Positions 23,687-34,898 of a stretch of 64,000 nucleotides of DNA are shown one piece after another; the stretch's first letter is position 1; every line of letters starts with the position of its first letter. This stretch comes from Calliphora vicina (Eukaryota > Arthropoda > Insecta > Diptera > Calliphoridae), in assembly GCF_958450345.1 (NCBI RefSeq), contig NC_088782.1, positions 89,102,854 to 89,166,853 on the forward strand. Direction: 5' to 3'. A model generated the notes under the pieces. It was given only the letters and a program-made list of their open reading frames with translations, had not been told where the DNA came from and made no database searches. The position numbers and the translations under genes were made by a program.

Positions 23687-25240
23687 ATGGATGGAACACC
23701 TCCACATTCATCACAGGCACCACCGCCTTTACCTTTGGCTCCAGTAGTCATAGAGCCTTCGATATGTAATATATGTACCCAAACCATTAGGGAAGATAAT
23801 GATTGTCTCATTATACATGATTGCCGTCATGCATATCACCGACTATGTATAGAAGCTCATCTTTCTACATCTGCTGACTGTCCGGTGTGTAAGAAGGCTT
23901 GTCGGCTTTGTGATCTTAAGAAACTGATAATTCGACCGAAAATCGTTCCTGCTTATAGCTCTCTTAGAGGCAAAGGTCGCGGAGCCATATCTAAAACGTA
24001 TACAACTCGTAGCGTTAGCCGATATTTATTTCAAAATACCCAGAATACTAATCCCAATATAACTACAGAACATGAGTGGACACCTGAAGGAACTAGTTGC
24101 GTCAATGACACTTCCACCACGACACAACATGAAATTCCTGGAACGCCAGAGAGAAATGCGTCAATTGATTATAATGAAATCAATCGCATGATCGAGCAGA
24201 ATGTCACAAAATTGTCACACAATTTAAATTTACAGTCCAATACAAATGCCAACAGTTCACCGCCTCTCATTAGTTCAAATAATGTAAACCTTAATTCACA
24301 AGGATATCGTCCACCACATGTTTCGAGCATACACTCGCCATTGAACTCAAATACCCTTTTTAATACAATTTATGGAAATTTACCCGTGGATAAAGTTGCG
24401 TCAATAATCCAGAATTGGAACTTAAAATTTGATGGTACGCCAATAGGTCTTAATATAGAAGAATTTTTATACAGGGTTAGGACGTTGACTAAGGACAATT
24501 TTAACGGAGACTTCACAGTTGTTTGTAGAAACCTGCACATTTTATTCACAGGTAAGGCAAGAGATTGGTACTGGAGGTACCACAAGAGAGTACAGCGCAT
24601 AGAGTGGGATGATGTTTGTGAGGCAATAAGATGCCAATATAGAGAGTTTAAGTCATCGTTTGACATTAGGGAGGAGATCCGTAACAGAAAGCAAAAACCA
24701 GGTGAAACATTTGATGCTTTCTTTGAAACAATTTCTACGATCACTGATAAGTTACCTACTCCCATGTCCGAAATGGAGCTGATTGAAATTCTTGCTCGTA
24801 ACCTTAGGCCGGAAGTGCGACAAGATCTCTTATATGTGCCGGTTCATTCATTACCACATCTACGTAAATTGGTTCAGATGAGGGAAAACTTTTTAGCGGA
24901 TGAACATGTTAGGAAAAATTATAATTTCAGAAATACAAATTTTAATTATCCTAGACGTATAGCTGAAGTAGAAGATCAAGAGTTCAATCAGTGTGTTACG
25001 TTAACCGAAGAAGCTGATATGTCTGTGGATGCAGTACAGAAACCCGAAATCCATACTAGATGCTGGAACTGCGATGAGACTGGTCACCACTGGGAGAACT
25101 GTCTCCAGCCGCGAAATAACTTTTGCTATGGTTGTGGAGCGAAACAAATATACAAGCCTAATTGTACAAAATGCGCTCTACGAAGTCAAAACGGTTCAAA
25201 AAACTTCCGAGCTCTGAACAACTCTCAAAACAAAATCTGA
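23687..25240 (+). CDS. gag: Gag polyprotein with N-terminal RING-H2 finger
   Basis: This is the structural protein of the LTR element, expected to coat its RNA. The start is the ATG at 23687. Residues 27-68 form a canonical RING-H2 pattern: C27, C30, C46, H48, H51, C54, C65, C68 (C-x2-C-x15-C-x-H-x2-H-x2-C-x10-C-x2-C), with a further CRLC just after. A serine/asparagine-rich linker follows. Then comes a Gag capsid-type region of about 180 residues (from PVDKVASIIQNW through ARDWYWRYH and the RKQKPGETFDAF motif). At about 457-490 is a CCHC zinc knuckle CWNCDETGHHWENC with a second Cys pair cluster. The 517-residue frame is intact and overlaps the next frame by 79 bases, consistent with -1 frameshifting into pol. 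A RING finger, typical of E3 ubiquitin ligases, is not a standard Gag part. Confidence 0.9.
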   Translation: MDGTPPHSSQAPPPLPLAPVVIEPSICNICTQTIREDNDCLIIHDCRHAYHRLCIEAHLSTSADCPVCKKACRLCDLKKLIIRPKIVPAYSSLRGKGRGAISKTYTTRSVSRYLFQNTQNTNPNITTEHEWTPEGTSCVNDTSTTTQHEIPGTPERNASIDYNEINRMIEQNVTKLSHNLNLQSNTNANSSPPLISSNNVNLNSQGYRPPHVSSIHSPLNSNTLFNTIYGNLPVDKVASIIQNWNLKFDGTPIGLNIEEFLYRVRTLTKDNFNGDFTVVCRNLHILFTGKARDWYWRYHKRVQRIEWDDVCEAIRCQYREFKSSFDIREEIRNRKQKPGETFDAFFETISTITDKLPTPMSEMELIEILARNLRPEVRQDLLYVPVHSLPHLRKLVQMRENFLADEHVRKNYNFRNTNFNYPRRIAEVEDQEFNQCVTLTEEADMSVDAVQKPEIHTRCWNCDETGHHWENCLQPRNNFCYGCGAKQIYKPNCTKCALRSQNGSKNFRALNNSQNKI

Positions 25241-25566
25241 CCAGAGTAACCAAATTTTCACATGACAGTACAAGTAATTACAATTCCCCTGACACGAACA
25301 AAAATATTTCACCCGGATTTGACCCCAACCTGAATTTAAATAATAATTATGATACATTTTCGAAACCGATTAAAATTTTAACGCGTAGTCAAGAAATTGG
25401 AAAGTATGAACATAGTGTAGGTAGTAATTTTAATCAGCCTCGATTACCTTACCACAAACGATTAGAGTTATATTTAGAAAAACGAGACGAAATTTTTAAT
25501 ATTTCTTCTGTTTGTACTTTGGGAAAGAAAGTAAAACGTTCAACGTTGAGACTAAGGAAATTTTAG
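25162..25566 (+). pseudogene. Gag-pol linker frame
   Basis: The frame overlaps the end of gag in another phase. It encodes a basic and then asparagine-rich stretch ending KKVKRSTLRLRKF. Four bases after its stop the protease frame opens in a different phase. So either a second shift is needed or one base change broke an original gag-pol overlap. No domain is recognisable. It is read as the amino end of Pol. Confidence 0.5.
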
Positions 25567-25570
25567 AAAA

Positions 25571-27001
25571 ATGGTGATATCTACCATTATTTCGAATCCT
25601 TACGATAAACGGTACTATGCAAAAGTTTCCTTTTTAGAGTTTGTGGAGTATGGTTTATTAGATACTGGTGCAAACGTAAGTTGCATTGGTGCGGACTTTG
25701 CTAAGGTTAATTTTTCTAAATACAAAGAATTTTATAAATGTAAATCATATGTCAAGACGGCTGATGGTACCTCACAGTCTGTGGTAGGTTGGATAGATGT
25801 AGAAGTGACATTTAAGGGAACTCCTAAGGATATGAGATTGTACATTATCCCATCAATCTCACAGAGATTAATTCTGGGATTAGATTTCTGGAAATCATTC
25901 AGATTATTGTCGGACGTAATCGAGTCTGTGGATATAGTACCCATTTATAATTCCCGTAATTTCCAGTCCGAATTATCTGCTATAAATGAAAAGTCTGAAA
26001 TTCCATCCGAATTAAGCATCGCTTATGATCAGTCAGATGAGATCTACTATCCAATCCGAAAAGACCAACGACTACAACTAGAAACTGTTATAAACTTATA
26101 TCCTAATTTTGAAAAGCAGGGTTTGGGCAGAACTAGCCTAATTAAACACACCATTGATGTAGGAAATGCCCCAGCAGTTAAACAGAGATTCTATCCAGTT
26201 TCTCCAGCGGTAGAAAAACTTATCTTTAATGAAATCGATAGAATGTTAGCGTTAGGGATTATAGAACCATCGTCATCTTCTTGGAGCTCACCGATGAGGT
26301 TGGTCGTTAAGCCAAATAAGGTACGTTTGTGTTTAGATGCCAGAAAACTAAATCTGGTAACTAAAAAAGATGCATATCCTTTACCGAATATTGATGGCAT
26401 CTTTGCTAGGTTGCCGAAAGCAAACATAATCACAAACCTCGACTGAATCGAGTTGGACGATTCATCTAAACATCTGACGGCATTCATAGTCCCTGGGAGA
26501 CCTCTCTACCAATTTGTAGTGATGCCCTTCGGACTGTGCAACGCCCCACATACAATGTGCAGATTGATAGATGATATTATCCCTCCTGATCTCCGCCACT
26601 GCGTCTTCGGGTATTTAGACGATCTTCTAATAGTGTCTGAGGATTTCGATTCACATCTCGAGATTTTGATTAGATTGTCATCACAATTTCGCAAGGCCAA
26701 CTTAACACTCAATATATCCAAAAGTAAATTTTGCGTGACCAAGGTCAACTATTTAGGATTTGTGATAGGGAACGGAGGCATTACTACGGACCCAGAGAAA
26801 GTTAGCGCAATCACCAACTGGCCCATCCCAAAGAACATAAAACAAGTACGAGGATTTTTAGGACTTGCGGGGTGGTACCGCCGATTTATAGAAAATTTTT
26901 CATCCGAAGTTTTCCACATCACTGAGAAAAAATTTAATTGGACTACTGAGGCTCAAACTGCTTTTGAAAGAGTTGCTCACCTCTACTCCGGTCCTAAGTA
27001 A
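25571..27001 (+). pseudogene. pol: Protease and reverse transcriptase of the Ty3/gypsy element, broken
   Basis: The aspartic protease active site LLDTGANVSCIG appears near residue 31, and the flap/ILGLDFWKSF end near residue 105. RT follows with KQRFYPVSPAVEK, the block MRLVVKPNKVRLCLDARKLN, then a TGA at 26444-26446. Across that stop the catalytic motif A region is missing: the sequence goes from KANIITNLD straight to IELDDSSKHLTAF. Downstream in the same frame are VVMPFGLCNAPHTMCR, YLDDLLIVSE (motif C) and VRGFLGLAGWYRRFI. The frame ends at 27001, where the RNase H continues in another phase. The stop and the motif A deletion mean RT from this copy is dead. Confidence 0.88.
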
Positions 27002-27362
27002 TCCCGATTTTTCTAAGAAATTTTTTCTCCACTGTGACGCGAGTGATTATGGCATTGGCGCAGTTCTGGTGCAATTAGATGATAACGGCGAAGAAAACCC
27101 TATTGCATTCATGAGTAAAAAGCTTAATTCAGCGCAGCGTAATTACTCCGTCACAAAGAGAGAATGTTTGGCAGCAGTGGAAGCCATAAAGAAATTTCGA
27201 TGTTACTTAGAGATGCAGGAGTTTGAGGTTATCACCGACCATTCTAGTTTGGTTTGGTTGATGAGGCAGCAGGATCTCAGTGGAAGATTGGCTAGGTGGG
27301 TATTCAAGCTACAAAGTTATAAGTTTACAATAAGCCATAGGAAAGGAACATATCGTGCCTGA
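26964..27362 (+). pseudogene. RNase H domain of the Ty3/gypsy element
   Basis: This is the Ty3-type RNase H, which removes RNA from the RNA-DNA hybrid. FLHCDASDYGIGAVL gives the first aspartate, VTKRECLAAVEAIKKF the glutamate and VITDHSSLVWL the next aspartate. SHRKGTYRA closes the domain. The PDALSR end motif follows but is in another phase from 27355, so a frameshift lies at about 27355-27362. The frame overlaps the broken RT frame by 38 bases, another shift. Confidence 0.85.
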
Positions 27363-27363
27363 T

Positions 27364-27803
27364 GCGCTTTCCCGAAGTCCGCTTGAAGAAATCCTGGCAA
27401 TCGAATTACATGAACCAGTTGTTGACCTGGAATCACCCTACTTTAATGATCAAGATTATGAAGAATTGAAAAACAAAATTACTTTAAATGGAAACAAGTA
27501 CCCAGATATAAAAATAGTAGACAAATTTATATACTATAGAACCGATCATTATTCAGGTAACACAGAACAAGAACAACAAGCATGCGCTTTCCCGAAGTCC
27601 GCTTGAAGAAATCCTGGCAATCGAATTACATGAACCAGTTGTTGACCTGGAATCACCCTACTTTAATGATCAAGATTATGAAGAATTGAAAAACAAAATT
27701 ACTTTAAATGGAAACAAGTACCCAGATATAAAAATAGTAGACAAATTTATATACTATAGAACCGATCATTATTCAGGTAACACAGAACAAGAACAACAAG
27801 CAT
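27364..27803 (+). repeat. Exact 220-bp tandem duplication in pol
   Basis: GCGCTTTCCCGAAGTCC... to ...GAACAACAAGCAT is present at 27364-27583 and again at 27584-27803. The period is 220 bases and no mismatch was seen. As 220 is not a multiple of 3, the duplication also shifts the frame between RNase H and integrase. Confidence 0.93.
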
Positions 27804-28918
27804 GGAAACTTTGGATTACAAAGAGACTTCGTAATGATGTTATTAAGAATGCTCATGATATACCGACAGCTGCACACGGAGGTATGATAAAAACCTTAGA
27901 AAAAGTTAGCAGAACCTTTTACTGGCCAGGAATGATAAAAGATATAAAAGCATATGTCCGTGACTGTGATACTTGTAAATCTACAAAAGCACCCAATTTT
28001 ACCATGAAACCACCTATGGGAAATCAAGCTATATCAGTGCGACCATTCCAACGGTTGTATATCGATCTACTCGGTCCTTATCCACGCAGTAAATCTGGTT
28101 TTATTGGCGTATTGATAATTCTGGATCATCTTACAAAATATCACTGGCTTTGTCCTTTAAAAAAATGTTCAGCAGCAAATATTCAGGACTATTTAGAAAA
28201 GAATATATTTCATATGTACGGAGTACCCGAAGTAATTGTCAGTGATAACGGCAGTCAATTTAAATCGAACGAACTAAATGCATTCTTTACAACATATGGC
28301 ATAACACATACATATAAGGCGTACTATTCTCCGCAGTCCAACGCTTCGGAAAGAGTGAATCGTTCTCTCATAGCAGGTATACGGGCGTATTTAAAAAGCG
28401 ATCATCGACAATGGGATGAAAAATTAAGATCTATATGTTGTGCTCTCCGTAATTCTTACCACCAATCTATTAAATGCTCTCCTTATCACGCATTATTTGG
28501 CTTTGACATGGTAAACCATGCCTCTTCATATGATCTTTTACGCAAACTTCAATTACTTGATGAACCCTCAGCGAGAATATCTCGGGATGATCACTTGCAA
28601 AGTATAAGACAAGAACTTAGGAAATTTATCAAACAGGCTTATGATAGAAATCAATGTCAATATAATCTTCGAGCAAGACCACAATCTTTCCAAGTTAATC
28701 AGGTAGTTTTTCGACGAAATTTTGCTCAAAGCAATTTCGAGAAAGGCTTTAATGCGAAACTAGCCCCAGTTTTTGTGAAGGCAAGAATAAGAGAGAAAAT
28801 TGGCAATCATTATTATATTCTAGAAGATCTTGAAGGCAAACTCGTAGGAACTTATCATGGCAAAGACATTCGCATACAAACTCCTTTGTTTCAAGCTAAT
28901 TTTTTAATCATTGCTTAA
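27686..28918 (+). pseudogene. Integrase of the Ty3/gypsy element
   Basis: The domain starts after the linker with the zinc-binding HHCC region (the AAHGGM histidine, then YWPGMIKDI and CDTCK). The catalytic core has all three acidic residues: LYIDLLGPYP, VSDNGSQF and SNASERVNRSL, in DDE spacing. A basic carboxyl region with QVVFRRNFAQSNFEKGFNAKLAP is the chromatin/DNA-binding tail type. The 410-residue frame is open to its stop, 13 bases before the 3' LTR. It can only be translated from this copy if frame is lost and regained upstream, so it is listed as part of a broken pol. There is no envelope gene between it and the LTR. Confidence 0.88.
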
Positions 28919-28931
28919 AAATTATCTAGTT

Positions 28932-31900
28932 TGTAATAGTCGTTTATAAAAAAAAAAAAAAAATTTTAAACTTACAGTATATTAACATAAATATTATGGG
29001 TATTTTTTACACTGCACGTATGGTAACTCTTTTATTAACATACTAAATAATGAATGACAACTAGATGGATAAGTGAGAGCCAAAAACACACTTTGTGGAA
29101 TTGTATTGCTATGTGTTTTGTTGTTGTATCACCCACAGATTTTTTCAAAAAAAAAAAAATAATTTTGGTTTAATTTGTTTTAGTTTTTTAACACTTCCTT
29201 CTGTCGTTATATTAAAATTCTATAGAGAATTGAATTTTGGCAAATTTCTTTTTACTTTGTTTTGATTCTCTGTTTTTTTTTCTTGAGAGAACTTAGAATT
29301 GACAGACATTAGAGCTGCCAACGAGGTTAATGACCTTTCGTTAAGTTACTAATATGATTACCGATTACAATTTTTGTGAACAGGTACCTTATTTTATTAA
29401 TAATATTATAATCGAGTTTTATTTAGAGTGTAATAGAAGGAAAGACAACACTAATACAAATAAGAATGTCGATTTAGAATTTTATTATCTATAGTTTATT
29501 ACTCCCAACAGTAATTTCAATTGATTATTTTTTTGTTCTGAAAATTAATATACAAAATTAGATCTTGCCTAATAACCTCTTATTAAGAAAACAAACAAAT
29601 TTATTTACCAGTGGTCCAGGAAAAACAACTACAGATCACTTAGAGTCATCAGAATAATCATAACACACAAAAAAATACTCTATGGTGAAAAATAAATTTA
29701 TTTATTATTATTTACAGTATTTTTGCACCTTATTAAAATGTTTCATTCAAATGTAAAATAATTTTAGCATTTCATATACATTTGAGAGCAGATGCTAGTG
29801 GAGAAAATAACATTTAAAGGGACACCCTATGTACTGTAAATTGTCCTATTGCAACCATTCGTTATTTGCTTTTGACAGTTCATTTCTGATCTATTACACA
29901 AATGTTTGACAATAGCTTTCATTCTTCTTCTTTACTGAACGATATTTCCTTTTTCGTTCAACCTGCAAAGCCGACACACCTATTCTTGTGGATAATTATA
30001 ATTGAAAAAAAAATCGTGAAATATTTTTGGCATCACGCCTATTTTGCTCAGAAAATTAAAAACTGCCTCATCTCCACATAATATTTGTATACCTATCAGT
30101 TGCAGTCCAGTGTTTTTTTTAAAGGAACAAAATTTTATTGTTGCCCAAAACCATATTTCACGGCTGACGCACCAAGGAGCCCAAAGAAATTTACCAAATA
30201 GCGTCTTTAATTTTGAGACACTAGTACCGCATGGTCCACGGTGTGCTCCTTAGTCCAAACACAAACGCTATCGTATTCCGGCAGATGATTAATGGGACAC
30301 CTTTACAATTACTTTCCAGCCAGATTAATTTGCATAATAGGTATACCACATTTTCATTACCATAATAAACCTTAATAATCCTAAATTTTCCCAATAGATT
30401 CAACTATTACATGAACCTGAATAGTCCAATAGACACAATAGCGGAATTCATTGTAATCCACCTATATTTAGCAAGACACAACATTCACCTCCTGGCAAAC
30501 GGCGTTCAATTCAACTGAAAATTCCAACATACATACATTTTGCGCAAGTAATTTCCTTATAAAAAGCCAAAAGCCTAAACAAAAAAAATATATACCTAAT
30601 CAAATAGTAAATTGAAAGAAAAATAGTTTAAAACATAAGAATAACTACCTAGAAAGGCAAATTAATTGTTAATATAAGGACAAATTGTCCAAAAAGGTCA
30701 CCCAAGTGCTTAGTGTAAATTTAAAAATAAATAAAATCTAATAAAACAAAATACTTATGTACATATAACCAGTCAAAAATTGTAAACAACACAAAAATTA
30801 ACTAACAAAAAAATTCAAACACACAAAAAAATATAAAATCCCAACAACAACAGATAATAAACAAATGAAACAATAATCTGGTGGCAAACTTTATTCTTTT
30901 TTTGCAAGAACAAACATCAATCCACATTCTTTTAGTGTCCCAGCACGGAAACCTGCATCGAGTTCCCAAGGAGGCCTTCTTCAGGTCCCGATTCAGGGTA
31001 AGTGTACATTTTTTTATGTTTTCTTCTTGCTTTTAAACATGCAAACAACTTTGACAACTATTATTTAGAAACGAGAATGAAAAAATAAAACGTAAAATCA
31101 AGATCCACATAGCATCCACAATAAACGGATCAACATGTTGCACTAAATTTTTCAAGGTTACTATTTTAATTCTGTTTGTTTTGTTTGCTCATTTCATACT
31201 TATTAAGTACATACGCATTAAAAGAAATGGGAAAACAAAACCAATGAGAGTAATAATGATTTGTTGTTTTGCACCAAGGAGAACGTGAACTTATTAATGT
31301 AATCTCTTAAACGTTTATAAATTCTGGTTTGTTTTGATTGACTTCTTGTTATGGTTTTCGTTGTTGTTTGTATGTAACATAAAATTTGCCAAATAAAGAA
31401 ATGTTTATGATGGGAAATGTTTGTGTATGGGAAAAAGTTATTTTTAACGTATACTATTATTATTCAACTGAGATTATTAAAATTATAAACGATATTAATA
31501 ATGAAGTTGTTTTTTTTAAAAAAACTACCATTTTGTTAGAATTAAATAATAGACCAAGTTTTTAATTAAATTATAAACAATCTGTACTGGTTTGCCATGT
31601 TTTGGTAATATAATTATTAGATTTTTTTTATAGCTTAGCATCTTATTACAAAGCATTATTGAATTCCTTATTAAGGCAATGTAAATTTTCTGAATTAATT
31701 ATTTTAATATTAAATTATAATTATTATATTTTACAAATTAAATGAATTATAAATTAAAATTTTAATATGAATTGGTAAACCTCATAAATTTGTGGTATTC
31801 TTATTGAACATGGGATAAGAGAAAAGTTAGGTATTATATATGTATTGGGGTTCTAGTAATTATTTTGTAAACGCCACTAGGACAAAGGAAGGCGTGGGTT

Positions 31901-32237
31901 TTGAGGCGTGAATATCCAATAACACCTTGGAGAATATAAAACATTTCGACATATTTCAAGATACGGGTTTATACCTATATAATTCCAGCAATAATTCGTG
32001 TAAGCAATATCCACTGGTTATAGGGAGTCTACAATATAAGAGCAATGTAACTAACATAGTGCAGTAGGAAGAGAGGGACAAGAACCCAACCCACAAGACT
32101 GTTAGCTAGACATTCAATGGCTCCCACTGTCTTTTTTTTCGGACTACTGTTTAGTTGTGTTATTGACACAAGATTAAATTTTTTTTAAGTATGTGAAACC
32201 AGCAGCAACTCAAATAAACATAAATGGTTACATTACA
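28932..32237 (+). repeat. 3' LTR of the Ty3/gypsy element (3306 bp)
   Basis: It starts TGTAATAGTCG immediately after integrase and ends ATTACA. Compared with the 5' LTR it has the two deletions and one 16-base insertion described there and scattered base changes. This indicates an older insertion than the BEL/Pao copy. Confidence 0.93.
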
Positions 32238-32258
32238 ATAACCAAAACGGCAACACTG

Positions 32259-32433
32259 GGTGTAACTGAATCATTTCCAGGGGATTTTTTTAATATAATA
32301 TTATCCTTGATTACTTCGTTAATGTCTTCTGGGCTTATAGCTAATATGTCATCATTAGATGTTGACACAGGTGGCTCTTCAAGTTCAAAAACAGTTGTTG
32401 GCGAGTTTGGTTGAAATAGCCCAGGTACCGTCA
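32259..32433 (-). pseudogene. Jockey-like element J1, middle fragment
   Basis: On the minus strand it reads LFQPNSPTTVFELEEPPVST...ISPEDINEVIKDN...KKSPGNDSVTP. This is the stretch just before the RT fingers in J2 (FQPNSTANEFELEELPAST...). Its left edge is the GGTGTAAC duplication of the hAT-like insert and its right edge the CGTCA duplication of the Transib. Compared with J2 it has lost roughly 50 bases after GTACCTGGGC. Confidence 0.88.
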
Positions 32434-32685
32434 CACAGTGCTTTGTTTTCATATAGGCAATGGACAAAAATAGAAGGAGTTATTTCAGACGAATAAAAAT
32501 TAGTAGAATTTTACCTTTTGGTAAGATTAAGAAAACAATATAATTCTTGAAAAAATCCGTGCAAGGACACGGTTACCTCCCATATATCCTGAACATATAA
32601 TTTTGAATAAATTCACAGATATACTCCTAACATTTAAAAATTTGGTTATAATCATTTTAATAAAGCTATTGTTGTTTGTGGAAAT

Positions 32686-34150
32686 TTTTATACCCTACAC
32701 CACCATAGTGGGGAGGGTATTATGCGTTTGTGCAGATGTTTGTAACGCCCAAAAATATTAGTCTAACGGCCATTTTCACAATGTACGATTATTTTATTTT
32801 AACCGGGAAATTAACTAACTGTCGGTTTGTTTAACGGGGACCATTTAACCAACGGTTACCGATTTACGTTTCACCATCATTTGATTACTTAACCAAAGCA
32901 TTCTGTAGAAAGTATGGCAATAATGCATACATTTGTTTACGAAAAATAGTGTAATGAAAGATTGAAATATAAAAAATTGTCTAAAAGACGGCATAAAAAA
33001 TAATAGTTTGTGTTTTCTTAGTGGTATAATAAAAAAAACGTATAAAACTCAAAAATATTAAGGTACCTAACTGTAAAATTTACAGAACAAACTGAACAAC
33101 AATTACTGAAAACCAACAAGCAAAAGTGCACATTTGTTGTTTGGTTTGTAAGTGCAATATCCGGGTGGTATATGGATCACCCCGTGCAAAATTTACTTTT
33201 CTTCGCTTTACACTTTTAAAAATTATAAATATTACAAAAATATAAATGTTTTTCCATGTTCTTTTATTATATTTCTTACAATTAAGATGCTAACCGGCGA
33301 AATTTGTTCGGTTATATTTAACAGCAACTTTGTTGTTAAATAGTGTCAATTAAGAATTAATCGTACATTGTGAAATTCAAATTAGCCTAACTTGCGGTTA
33401 AAGTTCACGTTAACTTTTAATCGTACATTGTGAGAATGGCCGTAACACCCACCTTAAAGTATATAGATCGACTTAGAATCACTTTCTGAGTCGATTAAAC
33501 TTGCTGAAATCGGTCCATTATTTTACCTAGCCCCCATACAAATGTCCTTCCGAAATTGGACTTTATCGGTCATAAATGTTTAATTTATAAATATATATCC
33601 CCAAATTCCGCTCCAAATAAGTTTTATATATACAAAATTCATGTCACCAAATTTTGTTACGATCGGTCCATAATTAGTCATAGCTCCCATATAGACCCGC
33701 TTCCGAAAATCACTTTAACGTTCATAAATCGCTTACAAATTTTGGTATACTCACAAAATTCAACATAGTAAACATTCATATAGACATAAATCACACGACC
33801 TAATTTCATGGTGATCGGTCTATAATTGGTCATAGCCCCCAATAAACCTAAATAAAATTATTAATTTTCAGAAATTATTATTCTCTTATAATATTAGATG
33901 CAAAATTATGAAAATTTCATCGGAAGGATATTCATAATTCCAAGACATCAAGATTTCAATATCCTGTATAATATCTAATTTTTTTTAAAAAATTCGTAAA
34001 AATCGTTTTTTATTTTGGAACCAAGCAATTTAGTTATTAACATTTCAATTCTAGCAAGGATTTACATAATTACCATATATCCTTTTTTTTAAAAAAATAG
34101 TGAAATATTGTATATATTTTCTAAATTCGGAAGGACGGATGGACGGACAT
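32686..34150. repeat. Dispersed fly repeat, third copy, interrupted
   Basis: It opens TTTTATACCCTACACCACCA and continues TAACGCCCAAAAATATTAGTCTAA, then resumes after the MITE with CACCCACCTTAAAGTATATAGATCGACTTAG. Phrases ATCGGTCCATTATTTTACCT and CCATAATTAGTCATAGCTCC follow. The right limit is uncertain; a GGACGGATGGACGGAC stretch near 34135 may belong to it. Confidence 0.6.
32761..33443. mobile_element. PIF/Harbinger-type MITE (about 680 bp)
   Basis: Inverted ends CGGCCATTTTCACAATGTAC and (reversed) CGGCCATTCTCACAATGTAC, with TAA on both sides, interrupt the repeat phrase GTCTAA|CACCC exactly. A TAA duplication fits PIF/Harbinger. The interior at about 33103-33170 is a reversed copy of 43268-43345 (AAGTGCAATATCCGGGTGGTA). 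There is no transposase frame. Confidence 0.75.
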
Positions 34151-34898
34151 TTTCAAATGTTGATAGACTTATGGTTCAGCTGTAATATTAGAAACTGGAT
34201 GTTGGATTATACTTTAAGTGTCCATAATATCAGCAGAAGGTCATATTACTATCTCAACCTAAGGATATGTAGGTTATATTCAATTATTGAGTTACATTTA
34301 CGGTAAAAATTTATTATTTATGGGTGCCATCAAAAACAAAATTTTTTTTAAAGTTCTAGTCAAAACGGACAAAGAATGATTTCACATTATAATATATAAG
34401 AGATAGGCATTAGATAAAATGAAAGAAAAATTAAAATTGATTAACATGTTTTTTTTTCAAAATTAAATCAAACTTTGGCATTTTTTTTTTGGATTTCAGG
34501 AAAAAAACATACAACATCAAGAACCAAATAAAAACCATTAATATACTTTATGCCATTAAACTACTTTCGTTAAATAACGCAATATTTCTTAGTTGTTTAA
34601 AAGAAAAAACTGTATTATTTTATAAAAAACCAAAAATCTGGAGCTATTTCCCCAAACCATCAAATTGAAAATTTACGAAATGGTAATTTATACATTTAAA
34701 CAAAAACAATATTTTAATAGTTTTCATATGAAAGGACAACTAATTATTACATTTTCTTATAGATAATACTTAAGGCTATTCTATAGTAAAACATCAAAAT
34801 AGATTAACATATATTTTACTAATATTCCAACAAAGTTTTAGAATTTCAGGCTTACAATAAAAAAACTGTTAATTATTAAAAATTGCGCAGATTAAACT
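34151..34898. other. AT-rich interior of the Transib, nothing recognised
   Basis: No frame with a domain, no repeat ends and no RNA gene is seen. Confidence 0.4.

Larger units (their letters stand above)
19145..32237 (+). mobile_element. Ty3/gypsy-type LTR retrotransposon with giant LTRs (13.1 kb)
   Basis: LTRs begin TGTAATAGTCG and end GTTACATTACA. A 4-bp duplication ATAA (19141-19144 and 32238-32241) flanks the element. Order inside: tRNA-Lys primer site, Gag with RING finger and zinc knuckle, protease, reverse transcriptase, RNase H, integrase. RT-RNase H-integrase order and the GLCNAP/YLDD motifs place it in Ty3/gypsy. It sits 17 bases from the right end of the hAT-like element. No clear polypurine tract precedes the 3' LTR (the preceding bases are TTAAAAATTATCTAGT). 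Pol is broken in several places, so this copy is not autonomous. Confidence 0.92.
9274..32258. mobile_element. hAT-like DNA transposon, copy A, with nested insertions
   Basis: The ends CAGTGTTGCC (9274) and GGCAACACTG (ends 32258) are inverted. An exact 8-bp duplication GGTGTAAC flanks them (9266-9273 and 32259-32266). The duplication lies inside J1, and J1 joins correctly when the insert is removed. Both subterminal zones carry AATAACCAA/GTAACCAAAA repeats (9320-9355 and 19070-19140). Without the gypsy element the insert is about 9.9 kb, but most of that is further passengers. No transposase frame is seen, so it is non-autonomous or gutted. A second left end of the same family is at 47515. 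hAT is preferred on terminus and duplication length; other 8-bp-duplicating families remain possible. Confidence 0.8.

Noticed and set aside
32193..32414. Plus-strand frame across the gypsy LTR end
   Set aside because: It is the reverse of the J1 middle fragment joined by chance to LTR sequence.
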